A stretch of DNA of 64,000 bases from assembly GCA_030583925.1 (NCBI GenBank), contig CP129482.1, positions 3,410,001 through 3,474,000 of the forward strand, written 5' to 3'. Positions within the stretch are counted from its first letter, which is position 1. Every line of letters begins with the position of its first letter. A program made the translations under genes and the position numbers. Below the pieces are notes generated by a model. That model searched no databases, was not told the DNA's origin, and saw only the letters and a program-made list of their open reading frames with translations. Origin of the DNA: Anaerolineales bacterium. GTDB lineage: Bacteria > Chloroflexota > Anaerolineae > Anaerolineales > Villigracilaceae. Positions 53,254 to 62,083 of this stretch are shown here, piece by piece.

Positions 53254-56200
53254 TTAAAATCCTTCGAGCTTGCTCAAATCTGCAATGCCTTTCGACAGCC
53301 CAGCGATCTGTTGCAACAAGCCGAGACGATTTTCCTGCAATTTTTTATCCTCCGCCATCACCAGCACTTTATCAAAGAACGCGTTGATGGAGGGGATCAG
53401 CGCAACAACGATATTCAAAAACTCATCAACGGTGGACGGCTGATGTTTGACGTTTTTCTGAACGGCGGCAAACAAGTCCTTTTCTTCTTTTTCCACGAAG
53501 CCTTTTTCATTGACCTTGAACGATTTCGTCTGATCGCGCGTGATGCGGACACAGCGCGCAAACGCAGGCAGGATCGTGGACCAATCCCCGCGTCCGACCC
53601 ACGATTGCAACTGCTTCACCGCCTCAGCCGATGCCGCAGGGTTAGCGGACTGCTCCGCGAGGACAGCATCCACTACATCGTGCTTATAACCGGCTTCATT
53701 TAGCGCAACCCTCAAGCGTCCGGCGATGAATTCTAAAATTTGTTTTTGAATCTCATCGTCCACTTCGATCGGTTGGGTCTTCGCCGATTTTTTCACAGCG
53801 AGAGCCAAATTGAAGTCAAGGTCATGTTCGATGAGCGGTTGGACAATTCCTATCGCGGCGCGGCGCAGACCGAACGGGTCTTTCGCGCCGGTGGGAGCGA
53901 GACCGGCGGCGAAAAATCCCACCAGCGAATCGAGTCGGTCCGCTAACGCCACCGCGAGACCGATCTTCGATCCCGGCACGGTTTGATACTGCTCTGCGAT
54001 TCCCCGCGCCACTTCTTTTTCTTCGCCGCTTCGCAACGCGTATTCGCCGCCGATAATGCCTTGAAGCGACGTCATCTCCGTCACCATTTGCGTGACCAAG
54101 TCCGCTTTGGCAAGGTACGCCGCGCGTCCCAAGTTTTTGACTTCATACATATCTTTGAAACCGAGCATCCCGCCCACTTCCGCGCCGAGTTTCAAGATAC
54201 GGTCGGATTTATCGAGCATCGAGCCGAGTTTGGTGTGGAATGTCAACGAGGAAAGTTTGGGGCGATATTCTTCGAGTTTGTGTTTGAGGTCTTCACGGAC
54301 GAAGAAGTTTGCATCTGCAAAGCGCGCGCTGAGGACGTGTTCGTTCCCCTGGCGGACGATGTCTATGCCGATGTCGTCGCCGTTGCGGATGGCGATGAAA
54401 TTTGCCAGTAGGGGCGACTCTCCCTGGGCTGACCGTGAACTCGATTGCGAAGCATCCTTACCCGACGAGGCGACTGATTGCGCTTGAAGAGTCGCCCCTA
54501 CGCGCTGAATCGGAAAATACCTCTGATGTTTTTTCATCACCGAGATCAGCACATCTCTTGGTAAAGATAAATATTCGTTATCGAATCCGCCCATGACGGC
54601 GGTGGGGATTTCGACGAGGTTTGCCACTTCGTTGAGCAGGGGCGACTCATGAGTCGCCCCTACAAAATCAAATATCGCTTCCCCACCGACCAGCGACGCG
54701 GCTTGGTTGACTTGCTCCACGATGGAGGCTTTGCGTTCTTCTTTGTCGAGGATGATTCCTGCTTCACGGATGAGGTCGAGGTATTTATCTGCCGAGGGGA
54801 TTTTGATTTCGGGCGAGTCGTATGGGCGGAGTCCACGTGAGGTGTTGCCGCTTGTCACGCCTGCATATTCAAACGGGATGACCGTCTCACCGAACAATGC
54901 CATATACCAGCGAATCGGACGTGAGAATGAAACGCCCGAGTCGTTCCAGCGCATGGATTTTTCAAACTTGATGCTCTCGATCAATTTCGGCAATGCTTCA
55001 GACAAGACTTCGGGAGTCGGGCGTCCTTTTTGTTTGACGACGGCGAACACGTATTTGCCTCCGTCCTGTTCACGGACTTCCAAATCTTTGGTATCGACAT
55101 TATTTTTCTTGGCAAAACCCATGCCAGCAGGGAGAGCAATCCCGTCTTTGTCGAAAGCCTTGTCTGCGGGCGGACCTTTGACGACCTCCTCACGGTCGGG
55201 CTGAGTCGGGGAGAGCGAATCAGCCGTAATCACGAGTCGACGCGGGGTGGCGTAAATGCGGATGTCGCCGTGTTCAAGATGAAGTTCATCAAAGAGAGAC
55301 GGGATACGGGATGTGAGATACGCGTGGGCGGAGTCTACGTCGGAGGCGGGGAGTTCTTCGGTGCCGATCTCAAATACAAAGGATGAAGGATGATTGATGA
55401 AAGATGAATGGGTTGAGGGCTTAACTTCATCCTTCATCCTTCCGCCTTCATCCTTCAAAAGTGGATATTCCAGTTCTTTACGTTGCTCCTCATACCCCTC
55501 CGCGACCTTGCGAGCGAGTTCACGCATCCTGCGGAAGAACGCCTGACGTTCGGCGACGCTGATGGCGCCGCGGGCATCGAGGATGTTGAAGGTGTGCGAG
55601 GATTTGAGAACGTAATCGTGCGCGGGGAGGAGCAAGCCCTGCGCGAGACAGGCATCGGCTTCGGCAGAGAAGAGATCGTACATCTGGCGGGCGCGCGCGA
55701 TGTCGGCGACTTCGTAATAATATTTGGAGTGCTCGAACTCCTCGCGGCGGATGATCTCACCATAAGTGACGCCTGCGCCCCACTCTTCGTCCCAGATGGC
55801 TTTGGCGTTGTTGAGCGCGATGAGGATGCGTTCGAGCCCGTAGGTGATCTCGACCGAGACGGGGTTGAGCGTCACGCCGCCCATCTGCTGGAAGTAGGTG
55901 AACTGCGTGATCTCCTGCCCGTCGAGCCAGACCTCCCAACCCAAACCCCACGCGGCGATGGCGGGCTGTTCCCAGTTGTCCTCCACAAAGCGGATGTCGT
56001 GCTGGCGCGGGTCAATGCCGAGCGCCTTGAGCGAGTCGAGGTAGAGTTCCTGCGGATTTCCAGTATCAGGCTTGAGGATGACTTGAAACTGCGTGTGCTT
56101 CTGAAAACGATTCGGATTCTCGCCGTAACGCCCGTCGTCGGGGCGGACAGACGGCTCGACGTATGCCACGTTCCACGGTTCGGGTCCGAGCACGCGCAGA

Positions 56201-56322
56201 AACGTGGCGGGATTCATCGTCCCCGCGCCGACCTGGGTGTAATAAGGCTGGGTAATGAGGCATCCGTGGTCAGCCCAGAATTGTTGGAGGGTGAGGATGA
56301 TGGATTGGAGGGAGGAGGGCAT
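53254..56322 (-). CDS. glyQS: fused alpha-beta glycyl-tRNA synthetase
   Basis: 1022 residues from ATG 56322; the upstream frame is encoded by a heptamer array. The alpha part (about 1-290) has [20 protein letters not shown] and [22 protein letters not shown]; the beta part (from about 320) starts [14 protein letters not shown] and ends in a DALR-like anticodon-binding domain. The linker between the halves and two sites in the beta part are encoded by palindromic repeats (55381-55459, 54408-54501, 54638-54661) inserted in frame. TATAAT lies at 56376-56381. Confidence 0.93.
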   Translation of the reverse strand: MPSSLQSIILTLQQFWADHGCLITQPYYTQVGAGTMNPATFLRVLGPEPWNVAYVEPSVRPDDGRYGENPNRFQKHTQFQVILKPDTGNPQELYLDSLKALGIDPRQHDIRFVEDNWEQPAIAAWGLGWEVWLDGQEITQFTYFQQMGGVTLNPVSVEITYGLERILIALNNAKAIWDEEWGAGVTYGEIIRREEFEHSKYYYEVADIARARQMYDLFSAEADACLAQGLLLPAHDYVLKSSHTFNILDARGAISVAERQAFFRRMRELARKVAEGYEEQRKELEYPLLKDEGGRMKDEVKPSTHSSFINHPSSFVFEIGTEELPASDVDSAHAYLTSRIPSLFDELHLEHGDIRIYATPRRLVITADSLSPTQPDREEVVKGPPADKAFDKDGIALPAGMGFAKKNNVDTKDLEVREQDGGKYVFAVVKQKGRPTPEVLSEALPKLIESIKFEKSMRWNDSGVSFSRPIRWYMALFGETVIPFEYAGVTSGNTSRGLRPYDSPEIKIPSADKYLDLIREAGIILDKEERKASIVEQVNQAASLVGGEAIFDFVGATHESPLLNEVANLVEIPTAVMGGFDNEYLSLPRDVLISVMKKHQRYFPIQRVGATLQAQSVASSGKDASQSSSRSAQGESPLLANFIAIRNGDDIGIDIVRQGNEHVLSARFADANFFVREDLKHKLEEYRPKLSSLTFHTKLGSMLDKSDRILKLGAEVGGMLGFKDMYEVKNLGRAAYLAKADLVTQMVTEMTSLQGIIGGEYALRSGEEKEVARGIAEQYQTVPGSKIGLAVALADRLDSLVGFFAAGLAPTGAKDPFGLRRAAIGIVQPLIEHDLDFNLALAVKKSAKTQPIEVDDEIQKQILEFIAGRLRVALNEAGYKHDVVDAVLAEQSANPAASAEAVKQLQSWVGRGDWSTILPAFARCVRITRDQTKSFKVNEKGFVEKEEKDLFAAVQKNVKHQPSTVDEFLNIVVALIPSINAFFDKVLVMAEDKKLQENRLGLLQQIAGLSKGIADLSKLEGF
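54408..54501. repeat. REP pair inserted in the glyS coding region
   Basis: Inverted ends GTAGGGGCGACTC and GAGTCGCCCCTAC, 94 bp, in frame. The host protein gains about 31 residues from [13 protein letters not shown] to ESPLL between FPIQR and ANFIAIRNG. Confidence 0.85.
54638..54661. repeat. REP palindrome inserted in the glyS coding region
   Basis: AGGGGCGACTC-AT-GAGTCGCCCCT. Encodes [10 protein letters not shown] within the beta part; same peptide signature (VGAT...ESPLL) as the other glyS copy. Confidence 0.85.
55381..55459. repeat. period-7 inverted array forming the glyQ-glyS linker
   Basis: GGATGAA GGATGAT TGATGAA AGATGAA, a spacer, then TTCATCC TTCATCC TTCCGCC TTCATCC. In frame; encodes [20 protein letters not shown] and on to the beta part. 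Confidence 0.85.
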
Positions 56323-56326
56323 TGGC

Positions 56327-56446
56327 GATTTTCGATTTTGGATTTTGGATTTACGATTTGAGATTGTGGAGGGGATTATAACTGATGGAAACGACAATGG
56401 ACGATTGACAGTTGACCATCGTCTATTGTCTATCGTCCATCGTCAA
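56327..56446. repeat. two period-7 arrays upstream of glyQS
   Basis: GATTTTC GATTTTG GATTTTG GATTTAC GATTTGA GATTGTG (56327-56368), then GACAATG GACGATT GACAGTT GACCATC GTCTATT GTCTATC GTCCATC (56393-56441), which is self-inverse. Confidence 0.8.
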
Positions 56447-56576
56447 GAATGCGGTTCACGCGACAGGGGAGGTTGGTTCGGTTTCGAGGGGAGAATCTAC
56501 GCTTACGCTTTTCTTCTTTCGCCTTCGGCGAGAGAGGATTCAGAAAATCAGAAATCCAGAGAACAGAAAATCAGAA

Positions 56577-58259
56577 CTATGGAAGAGAGCGGGCACAGCG
56601 GAAACCAACGTAGTAATAGAAGCCAGGAGCGACGTCGCCCCGAACCGCAGAACGGACGTAGATATCGTAGATGCCCCACGAGCCGCCCCGCAGCACGCGG
56701 TCTTCACCCGAAGCAGGTCCCAAAGGATTGGACGAGGGCGAACTGCCATAGTAATCTGAATCATACCAGTCATTCACCCATTCCCAAACATTGCCAGCCA
56801 TGTCGTACATGCCGTACGGGCTTTTGCCGCTTTCGGATCTGCCAACCTCTGTTGTATCGCCGATACAGGGTAAGTAATTCGCCTTATCACAATCAATTCC
56901 TTCACCCCAAGGATAAGTTCTGCCATCGTCACCTCGGGCGGCTTTCTCCCATTGGGCTTCAGTGGGCAGGCTGGCATCGCGCCAAACGCAGTAGGCGTTG
57001 GCTTGGTTCCAGTTCACGTAGATCACGGGATAGTCATCGAATTTAGAATTTCCATAATAACTGGAACGGGTGTAGGAACTTGTTTCTTGCGGCGGCTCGC
57101 ATACACTCGCGTCTACACAGGCTTTGTAGGCGGCGTTGGTCACTTCGTAAATGTCCATGTAGAAGGCGTCGAGATAAACCTGGTGAACGGGTCTTTGATC
57201 GTAATATTTTTCACTGCCCATCGTAAATTCCCCTGCTGGCACGAGGCGCATGGTGATGCCCTTTGAATCAACAATCTCAGTCGGATAGAACGTAGCGGTC
57301 GGGGTAAATGCTTTGGTAGGCGTAACTGCTTTCGTTGGCGTTTCACTCAGCGAGGGAGTTTTAGTTGCGGGTGGTGTAAAAACAATTACGGTCGGTTCAG
57401 GCGTGCGCTCAAAGAGATTCTCAATCAGAGGCGAGCTGATCAATGCGGCAACAATTGTGCCAACCAAGCCGATCAGAGCAACGATAATTGCAGTATTTGG
57501 CTTGGCTGGCGGTTTTGCTTTCTTGGGTTGTTCTTTTTTGGCAACTGGCTTGGCAACTTTTTCTTTCTCAGGCTTTGGAGAGGGCGTTTCCTGAGTCCCA
57601 ACGTTAATCACATTGTTACTGCCTGTGACGATCACACTATCCGAAACATCGCCGCCAACGCCTATCTTCTGCGTTGAAGGCTTGGAAGTCTCGGTTTTAG
57701 GCTTCTCTATTTTCGGTTCGGGAGGTTGCTTTTCGTCGGAGATTTTTTCAATCAGTTCTACGGAATCAGTTGACTCAATTCGTAAATCACTCTTTACTGG
57801 TGGTGCAGTAGGCGATTTGCCGAAGAGCGTATCCAGTAAGCGCTGATAATTGGCTTCACGATAAGGGTCGCCCCTGAGATCAATGAAAAGTTTTGAGGTC
57901 GCCCAAGAAGGTGAAGCAGCAGCCCATTTCCCTTTTCGTAGCACGGGAATGAATTTTCGGTGGTTATTTTTCTGAAAGACCTCGCCAGTAATGATGTGAC
58001 CTTCGTAACCCACGCCACCCTTTCGGCGGTCCGATTTTCTTTTGTAGGTCGGCGTGCAAACAAAAACGACGAAATCGCTTTCACGCACAGATTTTTCCAT
58101 GAATTCAGGCAGTTGGTCGCCTGGCGCGGTTTCCCACTGATCTAAGATCGCATTGATCCCATCCGCGCGCAGGCGCGTGGCAAAGTCGAGTACCCATGTC
58201 TTGATGTCGTCTTCCCATGCGTATGAAATGAAAACTTTGGGTGGTTTTGTCTCTGCCAT
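56577..58259 (-). CDS. TIR/SEFIR-TM-FGE-fold protein, putative DGR target
   Basis: 560 residues. The N-terminal TIR/SEFIR domain (about 7-150; KVFISYAWEDDIKTWVLDFATRL) is followed by a linker with VGGDVSDSVIVTGSNNVINV (201-220), a basic Pro-rich stretch, one membrane helix (about 255-280) and a Thr/Pro-rich stalk. A formylglycine-enzyme/C-type-lectin fold then spans about 330-560 (VPAGEFTMGSE, LPTEAQWEKAARGDDGRTYPWG, GMYDMAGNVWEWVNDWY, LRGGSW, GFRC). The catalytic FGE Cys pair is absent. The end (529-550) has the codon pattern of a retroelement-diversified region. Probably a receptor-like surface protein with an intracellular TIR domain. Confidence 0.85.
   Translation of the reverse strand: MAETKPPKVFISYAWEDDIKTWVLDFATRLRADGINAILDQWETAPGDQLPEFMEKSVRESDFVVFVCTPTYKRKSDRRKGGVGYEGHIITGEVFQKNNHRKFIPVLRKGKWAAASPSWATSKLFIDLRGDPYREANYQRLLDTLFGKSPTAPPVKSDLRIESTDSVELIEKISDEKQPPEPKIEKPKTETSKPSTQKIGVGGDVSDSVIVTGSNNVINVGTQETPSPKPEKEKVAKPVAKKEQPKKAKPPAKPNTAIIVALIGLVGTIVAALISSPLIENLFERTPEPTVIVFTPPATKTPSLSETPTKAVTPTKAFTPTATFYPTEIVDSKGITMRLVPAGEFTMGSEKYYDQRPVHQVYLDAFYMDIYEVTNAAYKACVDASVCEPPQETSSYTRSSYYGNSKFDDYPVIYVNWNQANAYCVWRDASLPTEAQWEKAARGDDGRTYPWGEGIDCDKANYLPCIGDTTEVGRSESGKSPYGMYDMAGNVWEWVNDWYDSDYYGSSPSSNPLGPASGEDRVLRGGSWGIYDIYVRSAVRGDVAPGFYYYVGFRCARSLP
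56610..56675 (-). other. putative DGR variable region
   Basis: Codons 529-550: nearly every residue that is Asn in ordinary relatives (GGSWNN..NVRSANRNNN.P...NNNVGFR) is here a different residue encoded by NNC or NNT (GGC, ATC, TAC, GAT, GTT, GAC, GTC, GCT, TTC). Fixed codons (CGT TCT GCG, CGG, CCT, GTT GGT TTC CGC) are intact. This is what adenine-specific mutagenesis of AAY codons gives. Confidence 0.6.
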
Positions 58260-58295
58260 GGAATTCCCCGTCTATTTTACAACCAATTTTGGCGA

Positions 58296-58324
58296 GTAGG
58301 GGCGAGTCGGCGACTCGCCCCTAC
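58296..58324. repeat. REP palindrome 3' of the RAYT gene
   Basis: GTAGGGGCGAGTCG/CGACTCGCCCCTAC around one base. Confidence 0.85.
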
Positions 58325-58365
58325 GTACCCATACCCGCCCCTACCACACGCAAAAAAATCCCGCC

Positions 58366-58905
58366 CTACGGTTTGGATTTCGTTGGGTTTTCATCATCCT
58401 CCGCCCACATGGATGGGTTGGATTCAATGTAACGCGTGATATTGTCCATTTCACGGTCATTGCGGATGATGTGCTCGTAATAATTGCGTTGCCAAACAGG
58501 ACGTCCAGAAATATTCCACAGACCATTGATCCGTTTCGTAACGATCGATTTGAATTGTGCCATCACCGCGCCTAACGATCCAGATTGCAACGTGGTCTTC
58601 GTAGGGGCGACCCGACGGGTCGCCCCTACGCCATCATCAATAAAAACTAAATTCCCATGTAAATGATTTGGCATGATGACATATGCCCCCAATTCAATGT
58701 TGGGCCTAACAATCGCGGTTCGCTCCCATTCTTCACGGACGATTTGACCGAATTCATTCAAAATCATCTCCCCATCCACAATTTCCCCGAACAACATTTC
58801 ACGATGCCAGGCAACGATGGTCACGAAATACGCGCCAGCCTGCGAATAATCGTATCCCTTCAAGCGAATCGAACGACGATGGTGCTGTTGTGAATCAAAT
58901 TTCAT
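58366..58905 (-). CDS. REP-associated tyrosine transposase (RAYT)
   Basis: 179 residues, Y1-transposase family. IRLKGYDYSQAGAYFVTIVAWHR N-terminus, the HUH-type HLH in AYVIMPNHLHGNLVF, and catalytic Tyr in WQRNYYEHIIRN. RAYTs process REP hairpins. A REP palindrome lies 42 bp after its stop and another (58601-58629) is inside the gene, encoding GVGATRRVAPT. It appears leaderless (-10 at 58912-58917). It separates two TIR genes. Confidence 0.9.
   Translation of the reverse strand: MKFDSQQHHRRSIRLKGYDYSQAGAYFVTIVAWHREMLFGEIVDGEMILNEFGQIVREEWERTAIVRPNIELGAYVIMPNHLHGNLVFIDDGVGATRRVAPTKTTLQSGSLGAVMAQFKSIVTKRINGLWNISGRPVWQRNYYEHIIRNDREMDNITRYIESNPSMWAEDDENPTKSKP
58601..58629. repeat. REP palindrome inside the RAYT gene
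   Basis: GTAGGGGCGACCCG/CGGGTCGCCCCTAC around A. Encodes the VGATRRVAP peptide. Confidence 0.85.
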
Positions 58906-58911
58906 TTCGTC

Positions 58912-58917
58912 ATTATA
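58912..58917 (-). promoter_or_regulatory. -10 box implying leaderless RAYT mRNA
   Basis: TATAAT on the minus strand, six bases before the ATG at 58905. Confidence 0.45.
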
Positions 58918-58924
58918 TGTCGAT

Positions 58925-59329
58925 TCACCCCTCCAACGCCCTCACCAACTTCTTGTATCCTCCCTTCACGAACAAATCCACGCGGTGCAGGTGACGGAGC
59001 GATTCGGGCATGTCACATTCCTCCAGCCGCGCGGGGATGATGAAGACCTCGTCCACGAGCAGGGACGCTTTATCGAGGGCGAGTTTCAATTCTTCGTGGC
59101 GGTATCCGTGTTGTTTGTTGAACGCGCGTGAAAGGCAAACGACGACCGCGTCGCTGGTGAGGATCGCCTTGCGGATCTCGCTTTGCCAATCTTGCCCGGG
59201 TTGGAGGTTTGCCGCGTCGAGCCATGCGTCGATTCCATCCCGCCTCAATCGCTGGTGCAGTTTGTGGATCTCATCCCGATCGCTGTGCGCGTGGATGAGG
59301 AATGCGCGTACTTGTTTTGATTTGTTCAT
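58925..59329 (-). CDS. stand-alone TIR domain protein
   Basis: 134 residues consisting only of a TIR domain: AFLIHAHSDRDEIHKLHQRLR (beta-A), DGIDAWLDAANLQPGQDWQSEI (BB-loop region), SDAVVVCLSRAF, and HGYRHEELKLALDKA with the Glu at the NADase position. Bacterial TIR proteins can cleave NAD or make signal nucleotides; no partner (e.g. a Thoeris ThsA) is present. It has a canonical promoter of its own and faces the same direction as the TIR-FGE gene. Confidence 0.8.
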   Translation of the reverse strand: MNKSKQVRAFLIHAHSDRDEIHKLHQRLRRDGIDAWLDAANLQPGQDWQSEIRKAILTSDAVVVCLSRAFNKQHGYRHEELKLALDKASLLVDEVFIIPARLEECDMPESLRHLHRVDLFVKGGYKKLVRALEG

Positions 59330-59367
59330 TCACCATAGCCAGTCTCAAAAAGAAAACAAGGACGGCT

Positions 59368-59396
59368 ATTGTATTAGAACATATGTTTCAAGTCAA
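59368..59396 (-). promoter_or_regulatory. near-consensus sigma70 promoter of the TIR gene
   Basis: TTGACT (59391-59396) and TACAAT (59368-59373) on the minus strand with a 17-base spacer. Confidence 0.65.
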
Positions 59397-59427
59397 GCGC
59401 GGCGAATTGGAGTGAGGTTAATTTCGT

Positions 59428-59496
59428 AACCATAGCCACAGAGTTCACAGGGATTCTAAAAAACTCTGAGATCTCTGTGCTCTCAGTGGCGAAGAA
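59428..59496. repeat. period-9 inverted array
   Basis: ATAGCCACA GAGTTCACA ... ATCTCTGTG CTCTCAGTGGC between the TIR gene and the coiled-coil gene. Confidence 0.55.
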
Positions 59497-59505
59497 CGTT
59501 TTTAC

Positions 59506-60324
59506 TCACCCTTTTCGCCGCTCCCGAATCAGGAACAACGCGCGCAACCCCTCCCACGGATTCTCTCCGCGTAGGATCGCGCGTCCATGCAGGAATAGAC
59601 TGACCTGCGAAAGACCGAACCAAATCAAAAAGAGCGTCAAAAAGATAGTTGCGAAATCCATCCACACGGGCAATGAATTTTTTATGTTCTCAACTTGTTC
59701 ACGCCAGCCTTTTACTTTTGCTTGATATTCCTCCACATCGGCAAGGAATCCTTCGAGGCTTGCGCGTGATTCGTCGAGGTCGCCGCCGAAGAGTTGCGAC
59801 GCGTCCTCCAACAGCACAGACGCCTGCTCGGCGAGTTTGCCCACGTCCGTGATTTGCGACTCGAGCGCGTCGGCCGAATCGATCAGGTCGGTGAGCATCT
59901 CGTCGGAAATGTTGACGCTGACGAACGGCGCGACGTTGATGCCGAACACGAGCAGGCGCAAATTTTCCAACGTGTCGCGCGCGGTGATCAGCCGCTCTTG
60001 CGCGGTTTCCAATTCGGGGAGCAGGTTATCGTTCAATGTAGTCTGCACGTCCGCGAAAAATGCCCGCGGATCGTCCTCCGTGAATTGATTGAACGCCGCT
60101 TCAGTCGAATCAAGGATGCCCAGCGCGCGCTCAATCTGCGCGTGCGACTTGTCGAGCGCCGCTTCACCCAAACGGAGTTCTGATTCGACCTCGTCCAGCC
60201 GCGCCACCCCCTCACGCGTCAACGGCTCGTTCAGCGCCAACGCCGCGACGATTCCCACCACGCTCAAGATCAAGAAGACAACACTGAGGACGATCAACTT
60301 CCACGCAAGAATTTTTCGCATCAT
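59506..60324 (-). CDS. coiled-coil membrane protein
   Basis: 272 residues from ATG 60324 (AGGAGA upstream). An N-terminal membrane helix (about 6-28), a long helical extracytoplasmic region (ARLDEVESELRLGEAALDKS...) with coiled-coil character, then a second membrane helix near the C-terminus (MDFATIFLTLFLIWFGLSQVSLFL). It resembles bacterial proteins of unknown function with TM-helix-helix-TM layout. The ORF extension to 60414 is not supported. Confidence 0.6.
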   Translation of the reverse strand: MMRKILAWKLIVLSVVFLILSVVGIVAALALNEPLTREGVARLDEVESELRLGEAALDKSHAQIERALGILDSTEAAFNQFTEDDPRAFFADVQTTLNDNLLPELETAQERLITARDTLENLRLLVFGINVAPFVSVNISDEMLTDLIDSADALESQITDVGKLAEQASVLLEDASQLFGGDLDESRASLEGFLADVEEYQAKVKGWREQVENIKNSLPVWMDFATIFLTLFLIWFGLSQVSLFLHGRAILRGENPWEGLRALFLIRERRKG

Positions 60325-60391
60325 GAGTATCCGATCTCCTAGAGAAATTATACACGCCGCACTGCGCTTCGGGACTATAATGAAGAGACAG

Positions 60392-60549
60392 GGAGCGCCT
60401 AATACCGAGCGCAAATCTCGATTAATGTCATTCTCCCGAAGGACATCGGGACGATGTGAGCGGAGCGAAGAATCTCTACGATTGTCGCAGAGACCCTTCG
60501 CTGGCGCTCAGGGTGACATGGTTTTTATGAGTTGGGTTTTAGGCGCTCC
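60392..60549. mobile_element. MITE-like nested inverted repeat
   Basis: Outer ends GGAGCGCCTAA (60392-60402) and TTAGGCGCTCC (60539-60549) enclose a repeat that begins CATTCTCCCGAAGGACATCG and ends GCGCTCAGGGTGACATG, a common bacterial element form. No coding capacity. Confidence 0.65.
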
Positions 60550-60578
60550 TCAAATGACATCCCTGCGCGGAGCGACCC

Positions 60579-62000
60579 ATGTTCATCATCATCAGCGACT
60601 TGCACCTCGGCGACGGTACCACCGCCTCATCCATCCCAACCAGCGCGTTCTATCTCTTCGCCAAGCGCCTGCGACAGGACGCGCACTTCGCCTCCGTGCG
60701 CTATGGGAAATACCATCCCATCGAAGAACTGGATGTCTTGTTGCTCGGCGACATCCTCGATCCGATCCATTCCACTCGCTGGCTTTATCCCGTCGGCGAC
60801 GAAACGTTCGCCCGTATGACCAAGCCCGACGAGGCGGAATACATTCGCCCGTGGAGCGACTCGAACGACCCGAAGTACGCGGCGAAGTTGATGGAAGTCA
60901 CGCGCGCCATTTTGGAAGAGAACAAAGCCTCGTTCGAAGTCTTGCGGAAACTCGCAAGCGGCGAGCTGATCGAATTCGACGCGCCCAGCCAAAACGGCGG
61001 ACGAGACTCGAGCGTCCCGAAGATTCCGCTCAAAGTCCGATTCCATTACATGGTCGGCAACCACGATTGGTACTACTGCCTGAAAGGCGAAGCGTTCGAC
61101 GCCGTCCGCCGCGAGATCATCCAAGCGCTGGGCTTGAGCAACCCAGCCACGCCGTTCCCGTCCGACTTGCGAAAATACAATTCCGATTTCCCATGGGCGG
61201 AGGACGACGCGCCGCAGATCCGCAAACTGTTCGAAGAGTACAAAGTCTTTGCGCGGCACGGCGACTTATTCGACACGTTCAACTTCGACCGCACCAAAGG
61301 ACGCGCCTACGCCACGCTCGGCGACGCGCTCGCCATAGAAGTCGTTACCAAATTTCCAGAAACTTTGAAACACACCGAAGGTTTCGATGACGCGCTCGTT
61401 GATAAATTGAGCGAGATCACCAACGTCCGCCCGGCGCTTGCCACACCGTTGTGGGTCAACGGGCAACTCAGCGCGCTGGCAATGCAAGATCAACTCAAGC
61501 GCGGCGACGAGAACGATCTCAAAAAAATTTGGGACCGTCTCGCCGCAGAATTCCTCGAACTCGATTTCGTCAAGCAGGCGGATAAAAGTTTCGAGTTCGA
61601 CGTGGTGGACGCGCTGCAAGCGGGCATCAAACTTTCCAAACTCGTTTCGTTCGAGACGATTGACAAACTCACCATGCGCTTGCAGGGAGGCAAAAAGCGC
61701 GGCGACCCTTCGTTCGCCAAACACGCCCTGCTCGAACCGGCGTTCATCGATAAATCGGCGCGCTATTTTATCTACGGCCACACGCATCACGAAGAAACCG
61801 TCGCCCTCGATCACGATCCCGCCCTCGGCGATCAGGTCTACTTCAACTCTGGCACGTGGCACACGTATTTCGATCTCGCCCGCAACAACCCGCGCCAAAA
61901 GCGGTTCGTGCCATACAAGGCGCTCACCTACATCACGTTTTACAAAGACCACGAACACGACGAGCGCCGCTTCGAAACGTGGACGGGCGCGTACGCATAA
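60579..62000 (+). CDS. calcineurin-like metallophosphoesterase
   Basis: 473 residues. All five metal-site motifs are visible: SDLHLGDG, LLGDILDP, VGNHDWYY, RHGDLFD, and YGHTHHEE with a following FNSGTW. The long middle insertion (about 230-370) is helical. The length is unusual; the substrate is unknown (a phosphodiester by family). Divergent from the coiled-coil gene. Confidence 0.8.
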   Translation: MFIIISDLHLGDGTTASSIPTSAFYLFAKRLRQDAHFASVRYGKYHPIEELDVLLLGDILDPIHSTRWLYPVGDETFARMTKPDEAEYIRPWSDSNDPKYAAKLMEVTRAILEENKASFEVLRKLASGELIEFDAPSQNGGRDSSVPKIPLKVRFHYMVGNHDWYYCLKGEAFDAVRREIIQALGLSNPATPFPSDLRKYNSDFPWAEDDAPQIRKLFEEYKVFARHGDLFDTFNFDRTKGRAYATLGDALAIEVVTKFPETLKHTEGFDDALVDKLSEITNVRPALATPLWVNGQLSALAMQDQLKRGDENDLKKIWDRLAAEFLELDFVKQADKSFEFDVVDALQAGIKLSKLVSFETIDKLTMRLQGGKKRGDPSFAKHALLEPAFIDKSARYFIYGHTHHEETVALDHDPALGDQVYFNSGTWHTYFDLARNNPRQKRFVPYKALTYITFYKDHEHDERRFETWTGAYA

Positions 62001-62056
62001 TTTTTCTGAATGTTTGTGTTGAATTGGGTGAAGAGGATGCCAAATGTAACGGCGAG

Positions 62057-62083
62057 GTAGGACGAGATAATATCTCGTCCTAC
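62057..62083. repeat. REP-like palindrome/terminator
   Basis: GTAGGACGAGATA-A-TATCTCGTCCTAC between converging genes; same GTAGG...CCTAC form as the REP family. Confidence 0.8.

Noticed and set aside
56323..56397. 25-residue N-terminal extension of GlyQS
   Set aside because: Encoded by the heptamer array; family similarity starts at 56322.
60089..61390. 433-codon plus-strand frame
   Set aside because: Shadow of the coiled-coil and phosphoesterase genes, Arg-rich and without family motifs.
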